Below, one piece after another: positions 45,774 to 54,358 of a stretch of 64,000 nt of DNA (within the stretch, counting starts at the first letter, position 1; each line of letters begins with the position of its first letter). Location of the stretch: the NCBI GenBank assembly GCA_024742665.1, contig JANSYA010000001.1, forward strand, positions 1,195,001 through 1,259,000. The letters run 5' to 3'. The notes beneath the pieces are model-generated. The model was given only the letters and a program-made list of their open reading frames with translations, made no database searches and had not been told where the DNA came from. The stretch comes from a bacterium. GTDB lineage: Bacteria; Spirochaetota; Leptospiria; Leptospirales; Leptonemataceae. The position numbers and the translations under genes were made by a program.

Positions 45774-46207
45774 ACCGGTTCGTGTCTGTGTCGTCGCTTC
45801 CGCGCAACGAAAAAAATGGGCGGCGGAGTCGATCGAGCCGTTTGAAACGCGATTTTTTTCAGGGCCTTCCGATCGGGAAGGGAGTCGAGCAGCGGCGCCA
45901 GGGGCGGCTGATGATCGCTAATTGCGACTGTATGAAACTTTGTACAGGCCTTGCGCTACGAATTGGAACCGGCGCCTCCGGCCCGCCGCTTCGGCGCCTA
46001 AGACAACATCACGAGCGGAGCAGCGGCCCGGCATTGCTTCCGGCAGGCGGATCTGTGAAGCCTTCGTTCTTGCGAGTAGACACAGTGTTAGCATAGTGTA
46101 AGGGGATTGTGTGTATGTGCATGGTGCGGGCTGGTTTTATCGGTATATTTACTTTTTTGGTTTCAATCGGCGGTGCGTTTCATCGTGGTGTGTCCTGGAG
46201 GACAAAT
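45774..46207. other. Intergenic region of 434 bases
   Basis: Lies between the divergent OmpA-like gene and the small lipoprotein gene. Open frames here are short and not protein-like. The last 12 bases hold a strong GGAGGA ribosome site for the lipoprotein. Promoters for both genes must lie here, but no convincing -35/-10 pair or RNA structure was identified. Confidence 0.5.
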
Positions 46208-46651
46208 ATGAAATACACTGGTGTACGAATGCTAACCATCCTGCTGATCAGCGGCGCTATGGCGACTGTTGGTTGTGGTAAAGGTGATAGCGAAGGCGCA
46301 AACAGCGGCGGCGAAACTGCTGCTCCGGCCGTAGAACTGACCGGCACGCCCGCTCAGAACATGATCTCCGTTATGGAGATGGGCGTAAACGCTCTGAAAA
46401 ACAACAGCGACAATCCGGCTGGCGCCGCTGCGGAACTGAACTCAATCATGGGCGCTTACGATGTAGCCGCTCTGCGTGGCGCTTCTCGCGCGGCGAAAGA
46501 ATCGGGTCAGGGCGCAACCGACGCTGAAAAAGGACGCTTCAAAGCTCTGCAGACCGAATACAAAGCGATGGCAACGACCATCGGCGGCAAAGATCCTGCG
46601 GCTTTTAACGGCGCGCACGGTGAGTGGTCCAAACTCTGGGGCCTGAACTGA
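46208..46651 (+). CDS. Small helical lipoprotein
   Basis: A 147-residue lipoprotein with lipobox ATVGC (Cys23) and an Ala/Glu/Lys-rich helical mature part. Codon choice (CGT, GGC, CTG) and the ideal GGAGGA site suggest high expression. It is followed 28 bases later by the peptidoglycan-binding-domain gene and then a terminator, forming a two-gene operon. The frame extends upstream to 46109, but that stretch is not signal-like. No family was recognised. Confidence 0.78.
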   Translation: MKYTGVRMLTILLISGAMATVGCGKGDSEGANSGGETAAPAVELTGTPAQNMISVMEMGVNALKNNSDNPAGAAAELNSIMGAYDVAALRGASRAAKESGQGATDAEKGRFKALQTEYKAMATTIGGKDPAAFNGAHGEWSKLWGLN

Positions 46652-46679
46652 GATCATTTTAGAGGAGCAAAGAAAACCT

Positions 46680-46952
46680 ATGAGTAGCAATTCTTACGAT
46701 GCAAAAAGCGTTCAGGAAGCCCTGAGCATTTGTGGACACAATCCCGGCTCAATCGACGGGAAGATGGGTCCCAACACTGAAAAAGCGATCAAGTCTTTTC
46801 AGAAAGAAGCAGGCGTTGGCGTTGACGGAATCGTCGGTCCCAACACCTCAGCGGCGCTGGCGAAAACTCTCGGCGAAAAATCCGTGCGGGCTTCCGGCCT
46901 GAAAGGTTATTTCGAAAGCGGCGGCGGCGCTGGCGCTTCCGGCGATATGTAA
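46680..46952 (+). CDS. Small peptidoglycan-binding-domain protein without signal peptide
   Basis: A 90-residue protein consisting almost only of a PG_binding_1 domain: VQEALSICGHNPGSIDGKMG and the repeat half FQKEAGVGVDGIVGPNT show the classical G-x-(I/V)-D-G-x-x-G-P-x-T signature twice. It ends in a Gly/Ala/Ser tail. No signal peptide precedes it, so it should remain in the cytoplasm unless exported by another route. The ribosome site AGAGGAG is strong. It is the second gene of the operon with the small lipoprotein. Confidence 0.8.
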   Translation: MSSNSYDAKSVQEALSICGHNPGSIDGKMGPNTEKAIKSFQKEAGVGVDGIVGPNTSAALAKTLGEKSVRASGLKGYFESGGGAGASGDM

Positions 46953-46953
46953 G

Positions 46954-47037
46954 ATCTTATATAAGATTCGAGCGAGGCCTATGGCTTTCACTCGCGAATC
47001 AGCCGGCTGCCTGAATGAATGGCTGCCGGCTTTTTTT
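46954..47037 (+). terminator. Palindrome and rho-independent terminator after the small operon
   Basis: A perfect 14-bp palindrome ATCTTATATAAGAT lies just after the stop codon (46954-46967). The terminator proper is the stem AGCCGGCTGCC (47001-47011) with GGCTGCCGGCT (47021-47031), one mismatch, followed by TTTTTTT at 47031-47037. Confidence 0.88.
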
Positions 47038-47097
47038 GTACTACTATTGGCGTGCATTCTGATTGCGCCTGGCAATCCCCTTCGCAGCCTGGGGCCC

Positions 47098-47508
47098 ATG
47101 GGCTTTACGATTCCGATTCAAATTCGATTCCGCGATACCGACGGCATGGGGCACGTCAACAACGCGGCGTTCTTGAGCTACTGCGAAGTGGCGCGGCTCG
47201 AATTCTATCGTTCGCACTATACGGTGCGGGGACCCCGCGACGTGCCCTTTATTCTCGCGCGCACCGAGATCGATTATTTGCGGCCCCTCGGTCTCGATCA
47301 GCCTTCGGTCGAGGTCGCCATGACCGTGCCGCGCATCGGCGAAAGCTCCTGGGATTTCGCGTACGAGATTCGTCCGACCGGGACCGCCGACGCGAATGCG
47401 AGTTTCGCGCGGGCGAAGACGGTGCTCGTCGCCTATGATTACGAGCGCGGCGCGAAGCAGCCGATCGACGCGAAGTTTCGGAAGATTTTGAGTGACTTAC
47501 AGACGTGA
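47098..47508 (+). CDS. Acyl-CoA thioesterase, 4HBT family
   Basis: A 136-residue hotdog-fold thioesterase. The signature RFRDTDGMGHVNNAAFLSYCE contains the catalytic Asp and the usual GHVNN turn, followed by RLEFYRS and ARTEIDYLRPL. It cleaves acyl-CoA thioesters; the chain length is unknown. The frame is open upstream to 46981, but that stretch runs through the preceding terminator, so ATG 47098 is the real start. It is cytoplasmic. Confidence 0.88.
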   Translation: MGFTIPIQIRFRDTDGMGHVNNAAFLSYCEVARLEFYRSHYTVRGPRDVPFILARTEIDYLRPLGLDQPSVEVAMTVPRIGESSWDFAYEIRPTGTADANASFARAKTVLVAYDYERGAKQPIDAKFRKILSDLQT

Positions 47509-47573
47509 TAACGGGGCCGCCGTCGCGTATTCGAAGCGGATCGCGTTCTTCGAAAGGTCTTTTGAAATATCAC

Positions 47574-47618
47574 AAAAAAAGCCCCCGAGAACGCGGCGCA
47601 TTGCCGTATCCCGGGGGC
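47574..47618 (-). terminator. Rho-independent terminator for the ceramidase gene
   Basis: On the minus strand the stem GCCCCCG...CGGGGGC (arms at 47612-47618 and 47581-47587, with a secondary GC-rich inner part) is followed by seven T residues (47574-47580 read as A on the plus strand). Confidence 0.88.
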
Positions 47619-47686
47619 GTCTGTCTGTCAGTATAAGGGTTGCGATTGTATGCTTGCGATTTTACGCTCTGAAAGAGGCCGGCATT

Positions 47687-49729
47687 TCAGTTCACCTGGA
47701 AGTTACTGGAGGTGCCGCTGTATTCGCTGATGGCGCCGGTCCAACCGGATTTCCAGTTGCCGAAGTGCCGCAGGCGATACCAGCCCGGCTGCGCGTTTTG
47801 CGGAATGCTCCACTCGACCGTGACCTTGCTGTTGGCGATGCCGTCGCGCTTCCAGATATAGCGCGTGTCCGGGTCCCAGTCGTTGCGCGCGGTCACCCAG
47901 CTGGAGCCGTTCCAGAATTCGACTTTCAAGAACGTGCTCTGGATGCGCAGATTGTTTTTCGGATGCCCGCCCCAGAAGACCGCCTTCGCCGTTTGACCGC
48001 GCGAATAGGAAGCCGCGGGATTCGAAACGACGTCGCCGAAATTTTTGAACAGCGGTTTGTCGTCGAAGACCACGCCGGTTTGCAGCGACGTCTGATTGTT
48101 CGAAAGATCCCGGGGCGTAGGTCCAGGAGCGTTGCTCTGATTCGCCGCGAGCTTATCTGAAAGCTTCGAGAATTCCTGGCGCAGGGCGTTTTCGGTATAG
48201 GGACCGAAGTGGGTTGATGCGCCTTCGTAATGCTGCACGGAATATTCTTCGCGGGTGGCGACATAGCCGGCGTAGGCGTTCGCCAGACCGACGATCACCG
48301 CGTGATTCACGCCGGTGCCGGCGAGTTCCGCAAGCACCGCTTCGCGAATGCGACGGCCGGCCATCGTGGTGACTTCGAAGGGCACGGCGATCAGCGCCAG
48401 GTTACCAACGGTCGCGATTTGCACCGGCAGAATTTCCGGCGTCCAGGGAAACGGAGTGAAGCGGCCCATCGGAAGTAAGATTACTTTTTCTCCGTGGCAG
48501 GCCTGGTCTTCCGGCACGAGAGTAAACTGCGGCCAGCTCACGCCGTCATAGACCAGCCCTTCGTCGACGAAGTCCAGGCCCACGCCGTCTTCGGTGCTGC
48601 CGGCGATCATCGAAACGCCGATCGCGGCGACGCAGGTGTTTTGCTGGCCGTTGTCGGTGAACTCGGGCTGGATCACCAGATCGGAGAAGTCGACGTATTT
48701 ATGACGGAAGTCCACGCCGCCGACCAGGTTTTGATTCGCGCCGTTATAGAGTTCCACCGCTTTCGCGTACTGGCGATCAGCGATGATAGTATTGCGACTG
48801 TAGTCGTTTACGCCGTCGGGATGGCCCCACAGGTTCGGGCTGACGTCGCCTTCGTTCGAATTCGCGAAGGCCGCGACGAAAGTATCGTTTTCGCCGTAGT
48901 TCGTATTCTTCCACTTCTCGAAGTTATAGCTCGCGAGACCTTTATTGTCGCCGCTGATCAGGCGGTTGGTATTGCCGATATTCGTCGAGTGCACGGCGAA
49001 CCAGCTGATCATGCCTTTGTCCTGGCCGCCGCGACTCATGCGCAGGACCGTCATCAGTTGATCGGTATCGCTGGTATAACGCGCGCGTTCGGAGGCCGGA
49101 TTCGCTTCGTACGCCGTGAGCGATCGATTAAAGCCGGCGTCGGTCAGATCGCCTGAGTTCATCTGCACTTCGCCGAGACCGATATTGTTATGCGCTTTTA
49201 CGATCGAACGATAGATGCCGTCGACGATGGCGTTATAATTCTGTTCGTCGTAGCCGAGACTGGTCAGGTTATAAAGAGCGTAGTGCGAAAAGGCTCCCGG
49301 TCCGCTGTGAGTATGCGTCGCGCTGAGCATTACGTTCGCGTCGCTGTATACGCCGCCGTAATTTTGCTGTAGCTTTTTCACGACGCCCTGTTTGACCGAC
49401 TGGAAAATCTGGCCGACGTCCGCGCTGACGAAAACCAGGCGCTTGCCGTTGCAGGGGCTGCCCACGACATAGGCCCGCGAACGCAGGCGCATATGAATGC
49501 CGGTCGTCTTTTGTTCGAGGCTGGCGTAGCCCATCATGCCGAGCTCGGCCGCCGGGCCGGTGATGTCGTGCATGCCGGTGCCGACTTCGAAGCTGGAGTT
49601 GCCGGTGCAGTCGCCGCCGGTGGCCGCGGGCGGCGGCGGAGTCGGTTCCGGTTCGTCGTCGCAGAATACCATCGCCGCGACGAGGCCCGCGCACAGAAAG
49701 CGCAGAGCGGATTTCGAGAAATAGTTCAT
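47687..49729 (-). CDS. Neutral/alkaline ceramidase lipoprotein
   Basis: A 680-residue ceramidase that would hydrolyse ceramide to sphingosine and fatty acid at the cell surface. The N terminus is a lipoprotein signal (AGLVAAMVFC, Cys23) followed by a Pro-rich spacer. Zinc ligands are in SATHTHSGPGAF (His139, His141) and WFAVHSTN (His247); the catalytic Ser297 is in NSNEGDVSPNLWG, as in the Pseudomonas aeruginosa enzyme. A C-terminal Ig-like domain (about 540-680) is the second ceramidase domain. ATG 49729 has GGGGGA upstream; a longer frame was rejected. A terminator follows. Confidence 0.9.
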   Translation of the reverse strand: MNYFSKSALRFLCAGLVAAMVFCDDEPEPTPPPPAATGGDCTGNSSFEVGTGMHDITGPAAELGMMGYASLEQKTTGIHMRLRSRAYVVGSPCNGKRLVFVSADVGQIFQSVKQGVVKKLQQNYGGVYSDANVMLSATHTHSGPGAFSHYALYNLTSLGYDEQNYNAIVDGIYRSIVKAHNNIGLGEVQMNSGDLTDAGFNRSLTAYEANPASERARYTSDTDQLMTVLRMSRGGQDKGMISWFAVHSTNIGNTNRLISGDNKGLASYNFEKWKNTNYGENDTFVAAFANSNEGDVSPNLWGHPDGVNDYSRNTIIADRQYAKAVELYNGANQNLVGGVDFRHKYVDFSDLVIQPEFTDNGQQNTCVAAIGVSMIAGSTEDGVGLDFVDEGLVYDGVSWPQFTLVPEDQACHGEKVILLPMGRFTPFPWTPEILPVQIATVGNLALIAVPFEVTTMAGRRIREAVLAELAGTGVNHAVIVGLANAYAGYVATREEYSVQHYEGASTHFGPYTENALRQEFSKLSDKLAANQSNAPGPTPRDLSNNQTSLQTGVVFDDKPLFKNFGDVVSNPAASYSRGQTAKAVFWGGHPKNNLRIQSTFLKVEFWNGSSWVTARNDWDPDTRYIWKRDGIANSKVTVEWSIPQNAQPGWYRLRHFGNWKSGWTGAISEYSGTSSNFQVN

Positions 49730-49983
49730 GAGGTCCCCCTGAATGATTTGAACACTGTTTGTTTCCGGCGCCTCTCGATTTCGCGGAGACTGAAGTGTGC
49801 TCCCCATGAAATCGTGAGGCGCCGGAGTCGTCGTCAATCAGCCGGATTGTGTTTTTTATAGTAGGGCGAAGTGGCGACGATATGGTTGTATCATGCGGAG
49901 GAAAACCCGTCTTGAATGATTGTGTTATCGCGCTGGAAATCTGAAAAAAATCGCAGTTTCAAGCGGTGCGGGCTATGTGCGAA

Positions 49984-50538
49984 TCAGTCGTGTTCCGATT
50001 CGCGCTCGTGCTCGGCCGATTCGTCTGTGTATTCCGCGGCTCGGGTATCTGACCCTTCCGGGAGGATCTGAAAATTCTCGATCCTGCTCGCGTCACGAAT
50101 TTCCGTATGCATGATCTGGCCGCCGAGATTGGCTGTGGCGACGAAGGCGGCGAGCGTGGGTATCGCCAGGAGAACCGGCGCCCAACGCCATTTCATAAAG
50201 AGCGCCGGCCTGTATTTTTCCAGGAGTAGAAACACGAAGGCGAGAGCGCCCAGAGCGAGCGCGCCGAACAGAGCAAGGCGAGCGGTATCCTCGTGGTTTT
50301 CCAGGATATCGTGGGTTGCCGCCGAGAATCCCGGCAGGTGTTCGACCGTTTCTTCTGCGCCTTCGCCGCTGAGATAGACCGGAATCGTGAGCAGGGCAAC
50401 GCAGACCAAACCCAGCAAAGCCAGGCGGTAGTAGTCTGCATGCGATCGAGCCGTCGCGTAAATCAAAAGCGGGAGCAGAAACAGCAGCCCGACGACCGGG
50501 GTGTGATTTAGGAGCAGGTGGATGTGTGCAGCGTTCAT
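49984..50538 (-). CDS. DUF2231-like membrane protein
   Basis: A 184-residue integral membrane protein with four helices and an acidic tail (DESAEHERESEHD). The N-terminal HIHLLLNHTPVVGLLFLLPL and the ENHEDTARLALFG segment, with regularly placed histidines, resemble the DUF2231/cytochrome-like membrane family. Histidines within helices could bind haem (inference). The 254-base region between it and the ceramidase gene holds no further gene. Confidence 0.65.
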   Translation of the reverse strand: MNAAHIHLLLNHTPVVGLLFLLPLLIYATARSHADYYRLALLGLVCVALLTIPVYLSGEGAEETVEHLPGFSAATHDILENHEDTARLALFGALALGALAFVFLLLEKYRPALFMKWRWAPVLLAIPTLAAFVATANLGGQIMHTEIRDASRIENFQILPEGSDTRAAEYTDESAEHERESEHD

Positions 50539-50696
50539 GACTATAGCATGCCGAAGCGCGACGGCTTCGACTATGACGCTGGACATAGTCGAGCCGTTCG
50601 TGCGTGAATTGAGAGTCAGTCTCCGCGCCGCGAATTCGTCGTTTTTTCAGGAGCGGCCCGCGCGCGATCGCCATTTCATATAGAGCGCCGGCCTTC

Positions 50697-51482
50697 TCAG
50701 ACGCTGTCGCAGAGCTGGATGCTATCCATCTCGATGCTGTTCAGGAAAAAGGTCGGAGGCACGCCGAACATTTCTTTGAACGTACGGCTCAAATGGGCCG
50801 CGTCTGAAAAGCCCGCCGCGTGGGCCGCTTCAGTGATATTAACGCCGTCTTTGATCATCATCGCGACGCGTCGCACGCGCAGCCACAATAGATAGCGGCG
50901 TAAAGGCAGACCCATATGGTCTTTAAACAAATGCATGAGCCGATTGTCCGAAACGCCGATCGCCTCGGCCAGCTTATAGATCGAAACCTCGCTCAGATCG
51001 GCGGTGTTCTTGATCATCTCCAGAACCCGGGCGATGCGTTCGTCCCACTGGCGGGGCGGCAGTTCGAAATTCGCCATCGACATCAGCAGATCGTTTAAGA
51101 GCTGGTAACTGTCGCGGCAGCTCAGGCTGCCGGCGCGAGCCGCGCGAAAGCGATCGAAGAGCGGTCGGAAATCATCGCGGTCCAGAGCGCGGACTCCCTG
51201 GTTGCGAGAGTCGTCCGCGAAAAACTGAAACTCCTGGCTGTCCGGATCGATCATAAAGACCATCAGTTCGGTGTCGCCGGCCAGCAGCTCGTGGTCCGTA
51301 TTAGGGCTGATCATGGCCGCCTGGAATTCTTCTTCGCGGCCGGAGTGGCGCACAATAAAGGAAGCCTCGCCGGTCGCGATTAAAATTTCGGCGGCGACGT
51401 GGCGATGGGCCTCGGTTTCCATTCCCGGGCAGGCGTAAATGATGCGCCCGTCGTAAAGATAGAGATGTTCTTGCCCGTGCAC
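50697..51482 (-). CDS. AraC-family transcriptional regulator
   Basis: A 261-residue regulator with an N-terminal cupin-like sensing domain (EAHRHVAAEILIATGEASFIVR) and a C-terminal pair of helix-turn-helices (YKLAEAIGVSDNRLMHLFKD; ITEAAHAAGFSDAAHLSRTFKE, then the usual FGVPPTFFLN end). GTG 51482 with AGGAGG eight bases upstream was chosen; the longer frame overlaps the STAS gene. It lies 31 bases after the STAS gene, so the two form a unit. Confidence 0.85.
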   Translation of the reverse strand: MHGQEHLYLYDGRIIYACPGMETEAHRHVAAEILIATGEASFIVRHSGREEEFQAAMISPNTDHELLAGDTELMVFMIDPDSQEFQFFADDSRNQGVRALDRDDFRPLFDRFRAARAGSLSCRDSYQLLNDLLMSMANFELPPRQWDERIARVLEMIKNTADLSEVSIYKLAEAIGVSDNRLMHLFKDHMGLPLRRYLLWLRVRRVAMMIKDGVNITEAAHAAGFSDAAHLSRTFKEMFGVPPTFFLNSIEMDSIQLCDSV

Positions 51483-51513
51483 TCTGTCGCCCCTCCTGAA
51501 TGAATGTGCGCGC

Positions 51514-51834
51514 TCAGTCCACGATCTTAAACATCGCGTCGATAAATCCGAGATCGAATAGCTTGCGAATCTTCGCGCTGGGCCGCAGAATAAAAAACTC
51601 CGCGCCCATCTCGTTGGCTTTCTTTTGCACGTGAGCGAGCAGCGCAATGCCGGAAGAATCCAGCTCGGCGACGGCCTGCAGGTCGATCTGCACTTTTTGT
51701 AAATCGGGCAGGCAGCCGGTCAGAAAATCCAGCAGTTCGTTTTTGAGGTTCTTAACCGAATACATGTTCAGCAGCCCGTCGATCACGATCGTGGCCACGC
51801 CGTCCGCGAATTCAGTTTTAGAATCTACAGTCAT
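51514..51834 (-). CDS. STAS-domain anti-sigma factor antagonist-like protein
   Basis: A 106-residue single STAS domain protein. The phosphorylation loop ELDSSGIALLAHVQKKA contains the Ser pair that anti-sigma kinases modify in SpoIIAA/RsbV-type proteins. No anti-sigma kinase or sigma factor is adjacent; instead an AraC regulator follows on the same strand, 31 bases away. It may take part in a partner-switching circuit whose other members lie elsewhere. Confidence 0.85.
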   Translation of the reverse strand: MTVDSKTEFADGVATIVIDGLLNMYSVKNLKNELLDFLTGCLPDLQKVQIDLQAVAELDSSGIALLAHVQKKANEMGAEFFILRPSAKIRKLFDLGFIDAMFKIVD

Positions 51835-52032
51835 GCCGCCAGATTCGATCTGGAAAAATTAAATGGCAAGTAAAATCAAAAAGGCCGTTCGTATGAATGC
51901 ACAGGCGAATGTATGTTCACCTGCCGCGCAGCGCGAAAGCGCGTGAAAATTTTGTGGGAAACAGAATCCGCCGCCTGAATCTGGCGTAGACTCCTCGAAT
52001 TTCGGCGCGCCCCGGGAGATGAGAAAGCGTCC

Positions 52033-53169
52033 ATGCAGACCTTGAGCGAACACAGAATTCCGGCAGTGCCCTCGCTCCGCGGGTCGACGCCTTTCGACTC
52101 GAAGGTGGCGTCCGCCCGGCCCGCCTTCACGATTCGTCCCGCGGGCGCAAGCGACGGCGTGCCCGTGTACGGCCGCGTTTTCCTGTCGCCCATGGCGGGA
52201 TTCTCCGACAGCCCGTACCGGCGCATTTGCCGGCGACAGGGAGCGGGCTTCTCGTTCACCGAATTTATCAGCGCCGAAAACGTGCGCCTGGGATCGCCCG
52301 AGGCTCTGGCCTTGTTTCGCTTCGTGCCGGAAGAACGGCCGATCCTGTTTCAAATCTTCGGCAACAATCTCGCGGCGCTGGAATACGCGGCGCAGGTGGC
52401 CGAAGAACTCGGCCCCGACGTGCTTGACATCAACATGGGTTGCTCGGTGAAAACCGTCGCGCACAAAGGATCCGGCGCGGGCATGCTGCGCGACGTCGCG
52501 AATACCGCGCGCATTATGGAGCGCCTGGTCCGGGCCGTACAGATTCCGGTGACCGCCAAGATCCGCCTGGGCTGGGACGATCGCAGTCGCAACTACCGGG
52601 ACCTGACCCGGGCCCTGGTCGACAGCGGCGTGGCGATGATTTCGGTCCACGGTCGTACGAAGGCGATGGGCTATACCGGCCTGGCCGATTGGGACGCCAT
52701 CGGCGAAATCGCCGCGGACCTGCCGATCCCGGTGCTGGGCAACGGCGATGTCGCGGGACTTTTGCAGGCCCGGGAGTATCGCCGGCGCTACGGGGTGGCC
52801 GGCGTCTTGATCGGCCGCGCGGCGATCGGCAATCCCTGGATCTTTAACGAACGCTATGGAAACGCTCGGAACCAGGATTTCGCAGGGGAATCCGACGGCT
52901 GTGTCAACGCCGCGAATCCTGCGATCGCCGCTGGCGTTCCGGACGAGGCGACCGTGATCGAGCTGATGCTGGAACATCTGGATGCGATGCTGGAGTTCTA
53001 CGGGGAGCGCGGGCTGGTGCTCTTTCGCAAACACGCCGCTCGCTATCTGACCGTGCGCCCCGGGCTGGCCCGGGATTTGAAATCTATGCTTTTGACTGCC
53101 ACGGAGGTCGAGGATTTTCGGCGGATTAGCCTTGACCGTCTCGCCAGGCCCGGGAGTCTGAATTCCTGA
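52033..53169 (+). CDS. dusB: tRNA-dihydrouridine synthase
   Basis: A flavin enzyme that reduces uridines in the tRNA D-loop. FMN-barrel motifs are present: VFLSPMAGFSDSPYRRI, the catalytic loop DINMGCSVKTVAHKGSGAGML with Cys137, AKIRLGWDD, VHGRTKAMGYTG and GVLIGRAAIGNPWIF. The Cys is followed by Ser where most Dus proteins have Pro. An N-terminal extension of about 45 residues precedes the barrel. The stop overlaps the ATG of the next gene (TGATG), so translation is coupled to the SurA-like gene. Confidence 0.9.
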   Translation: MQTLSEHRIPAVPSLRGSTPFDSKVASARPAFTIRPAGASDGVPVYGRVFLSPMAGFSDSPYRRICRRQGAGFSFTEFISAENVRLGSPEALALFRFVPEERPILFQIFGNNLAALEYAAQVAEELGPDVLDINMGCSVKTVAHKGSGAGMLRDVANTARIMERLVRAVQIPVTAKIRLGWDDRSRNYRDLTRALVDSGVAMISVHGRTKAMGYTGLADWDAIGEIAADLPIPVLGNGDVAGLLQAREYRRRYGVAGVLIGRAAIGNPWIFNERYGNARNQDFAGESDGCVNAANPAIAAGVPDEATVIELMLEHLDAMLEFYGERGLVLFRKHAARYLTVRPGLARDLKSMLLTATEVEDFRRISLDRLARPGSLNS

Positions 53170-54272
53170 TGTTCTCTCTATTATATAGTCGGCGCTCGCC
53201 GATTGGTCTGGCGCTGGCGTTCGCATTTCTGTCGCTGGCGTTCGCATTTCTGTCGCTGGTCGCCTGCAGCAGCTCGCCGGTCGCGGAGCAGGGCGGCGGT
53301 TCTTCCGCGAACAGCGATGGGGGCACTGCTCCCGCGCCAGCGCCCGCCACGACAGAAGCCGAGCCGGGCCAGATTGTGGCAGTCACCGAGGACGGCGAGA
53401 TCCTGAACCGGGTCCGACTGGTCGTGGGCAGCATTTCGATCACGCAGATCGACATCGACAATCAAATCCGAACTCTGCGCAGTTCGAATAAACCGCCGCG
53501 CAATTTGCAAAAAGCCGCCGTGGATCGTTTGATCACCCGGGCGATCGTCAGCATCGAAGCGGAACGCGAGTCGATCATTGTCAGCGAAGCGCGGATGGAA
53601 AACGAAATTCGCCGTCGGCAGTTGGCGACGGGCATCGATGATTTCGAAGAGTTCAAGAAAGTCGTAACCCGGCAAACGGGCTCTTCGTTCGACATCTGGG
53701 TCGATGATTTAAAATTTGAAATTATCAAACGGCAGCTGGTGCAGGTCAAATTGACCGTGCCCCAGCCGAGCGAAAGCGAAGTCGAAACCTTCTATCGCAA
53801 GAACCGCCGCAAAGTCGGCATTGAAATTCGCTACCGCGAGATGATGTTCGCCCCGAAGAACGGCAGCATCGCCGAGGAGTCGCGCGTTTCGAAATTGGCC
53901 CGCCAGGCTTACGATCGAGTGCGTTCGAATCCGAGTTCCTTTCCGAGCGTCGCGCGATCCATGTCTGAAAACGTTTCGCCCCTGCGCGCCTTCGGCGGAT
54001 TACAGGATTACCTGCCGATTCAGGATATCGCCGAGCGCGATCAAATCCTCGCCGGGATTCTTTTTAACCATTCCGCGGGACAGGTGCCGCGGCCCTTTCG
54101 CACGAGCGGCAACCGCTACGTCGTCGTTCTGATCGAAGGCAAGCGACCAATCCCGCTGAATAAAGTTCGCGAGCAAATTCGACAGCGGCTCTATTTCGAT
54201 AAAGAAAACGAGACTTTCGAAAAGTGGCTGGCAAAGCGCCGCAAACAAATCGCCATCAGCACATTCAATTGA
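53169..54272 (+). CDS. SurA/PpiC-like periplasmic chaperone lipoprotein
   Basis: A 367-residue lipoprotein (lipobox SLVAC, Cys33) with a SurA-type N-terminal helical domain (VVGSISITQIDIDNQIRTLR; QKAAVDRLITRAIVSIEAER) and a parvulin-like domain (about 215-340; FGGLQDYLPIQDIAERDQI, HSAGQVPRPFRTSGNRYVVV). It should help fold outer-membrane proteins. The signal peptide contains an exact 21-bp tandem duplication. Start overlaps the dus stop codon. Confidence 0.85.
   Translation: MFSLLYSRRSPIGLALAFAFLSLAFAFLSLVACSSSPVAEQGGGSSANSDGGTAPAPAPATTEAEPGQIVAVTEDGEILNRVRLVVGSISITQIDIDNQIRTLRSSNKPPRNLQKAAVDRLITRAIVSIEAERESIIVSEARMENEIRRRQLATGIDDFEEFKKVVTRQTGSSFDIWVDDLKFEIIKRQLVQVKLTVPQPSESEVETFYRKNRRKVGIEIRYREMMFAPKNGSIAEESRVSKLARQAYDRVRSNPSSFPSVARSMSENVSPLRAFGGLQDYLPIQDIAERDQILAGILFNHSAGQVPRPFRTSGNRYVVVLIEGKRPIPLNKVREQIRQRLYFDKENETFEKWLAKRRKQIAISTFN
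53214..53255. repeat. Two exact 21-bp tandem copies inside a signal peptide
   Basis: A 21-base unit beginning CTGGCGTTCGC (53214-53234) is repeated exactly at 53235-53255, encoding LAFAFLS twice in the hydrophobic core of the SurA-like lipoprotein's signal peptide. The period is a multiple of three, so copy number can vary in frame. Confidence 0.95.
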
Positions 54273-54358
54273 CCTTCGGTCGGCGGCCGTCTTCGCCCGG
54301 CTGAAAATTCTCGATGCGCTTTCCCAGAATGAATTAAACCGTCCGGAGTCGAACCGCA

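Noticed and set aside
46981..47097. N-terminal extension of the thioesterase with a hydrophobic segment
   Set aside because: The extension translates a rho-independent terminator hairpin and T-run; the conserved domain starts at ATG 47098.
49730..49837. Upstream extension of the ceramidase frame
   Set aside because: It would bury the lipoprotein signal; ATG 49729 has a GGGGGA ribosome site.
51859..53247. Long minus-strand open frame of about 460 codons opposite dus
   Set aside because: It lies antisense to a well-conserved tRNA-dihydrouridine synthase and its text is low-complexity Arg/Gly/His-rich, typical of a GC-rich shadow frame.
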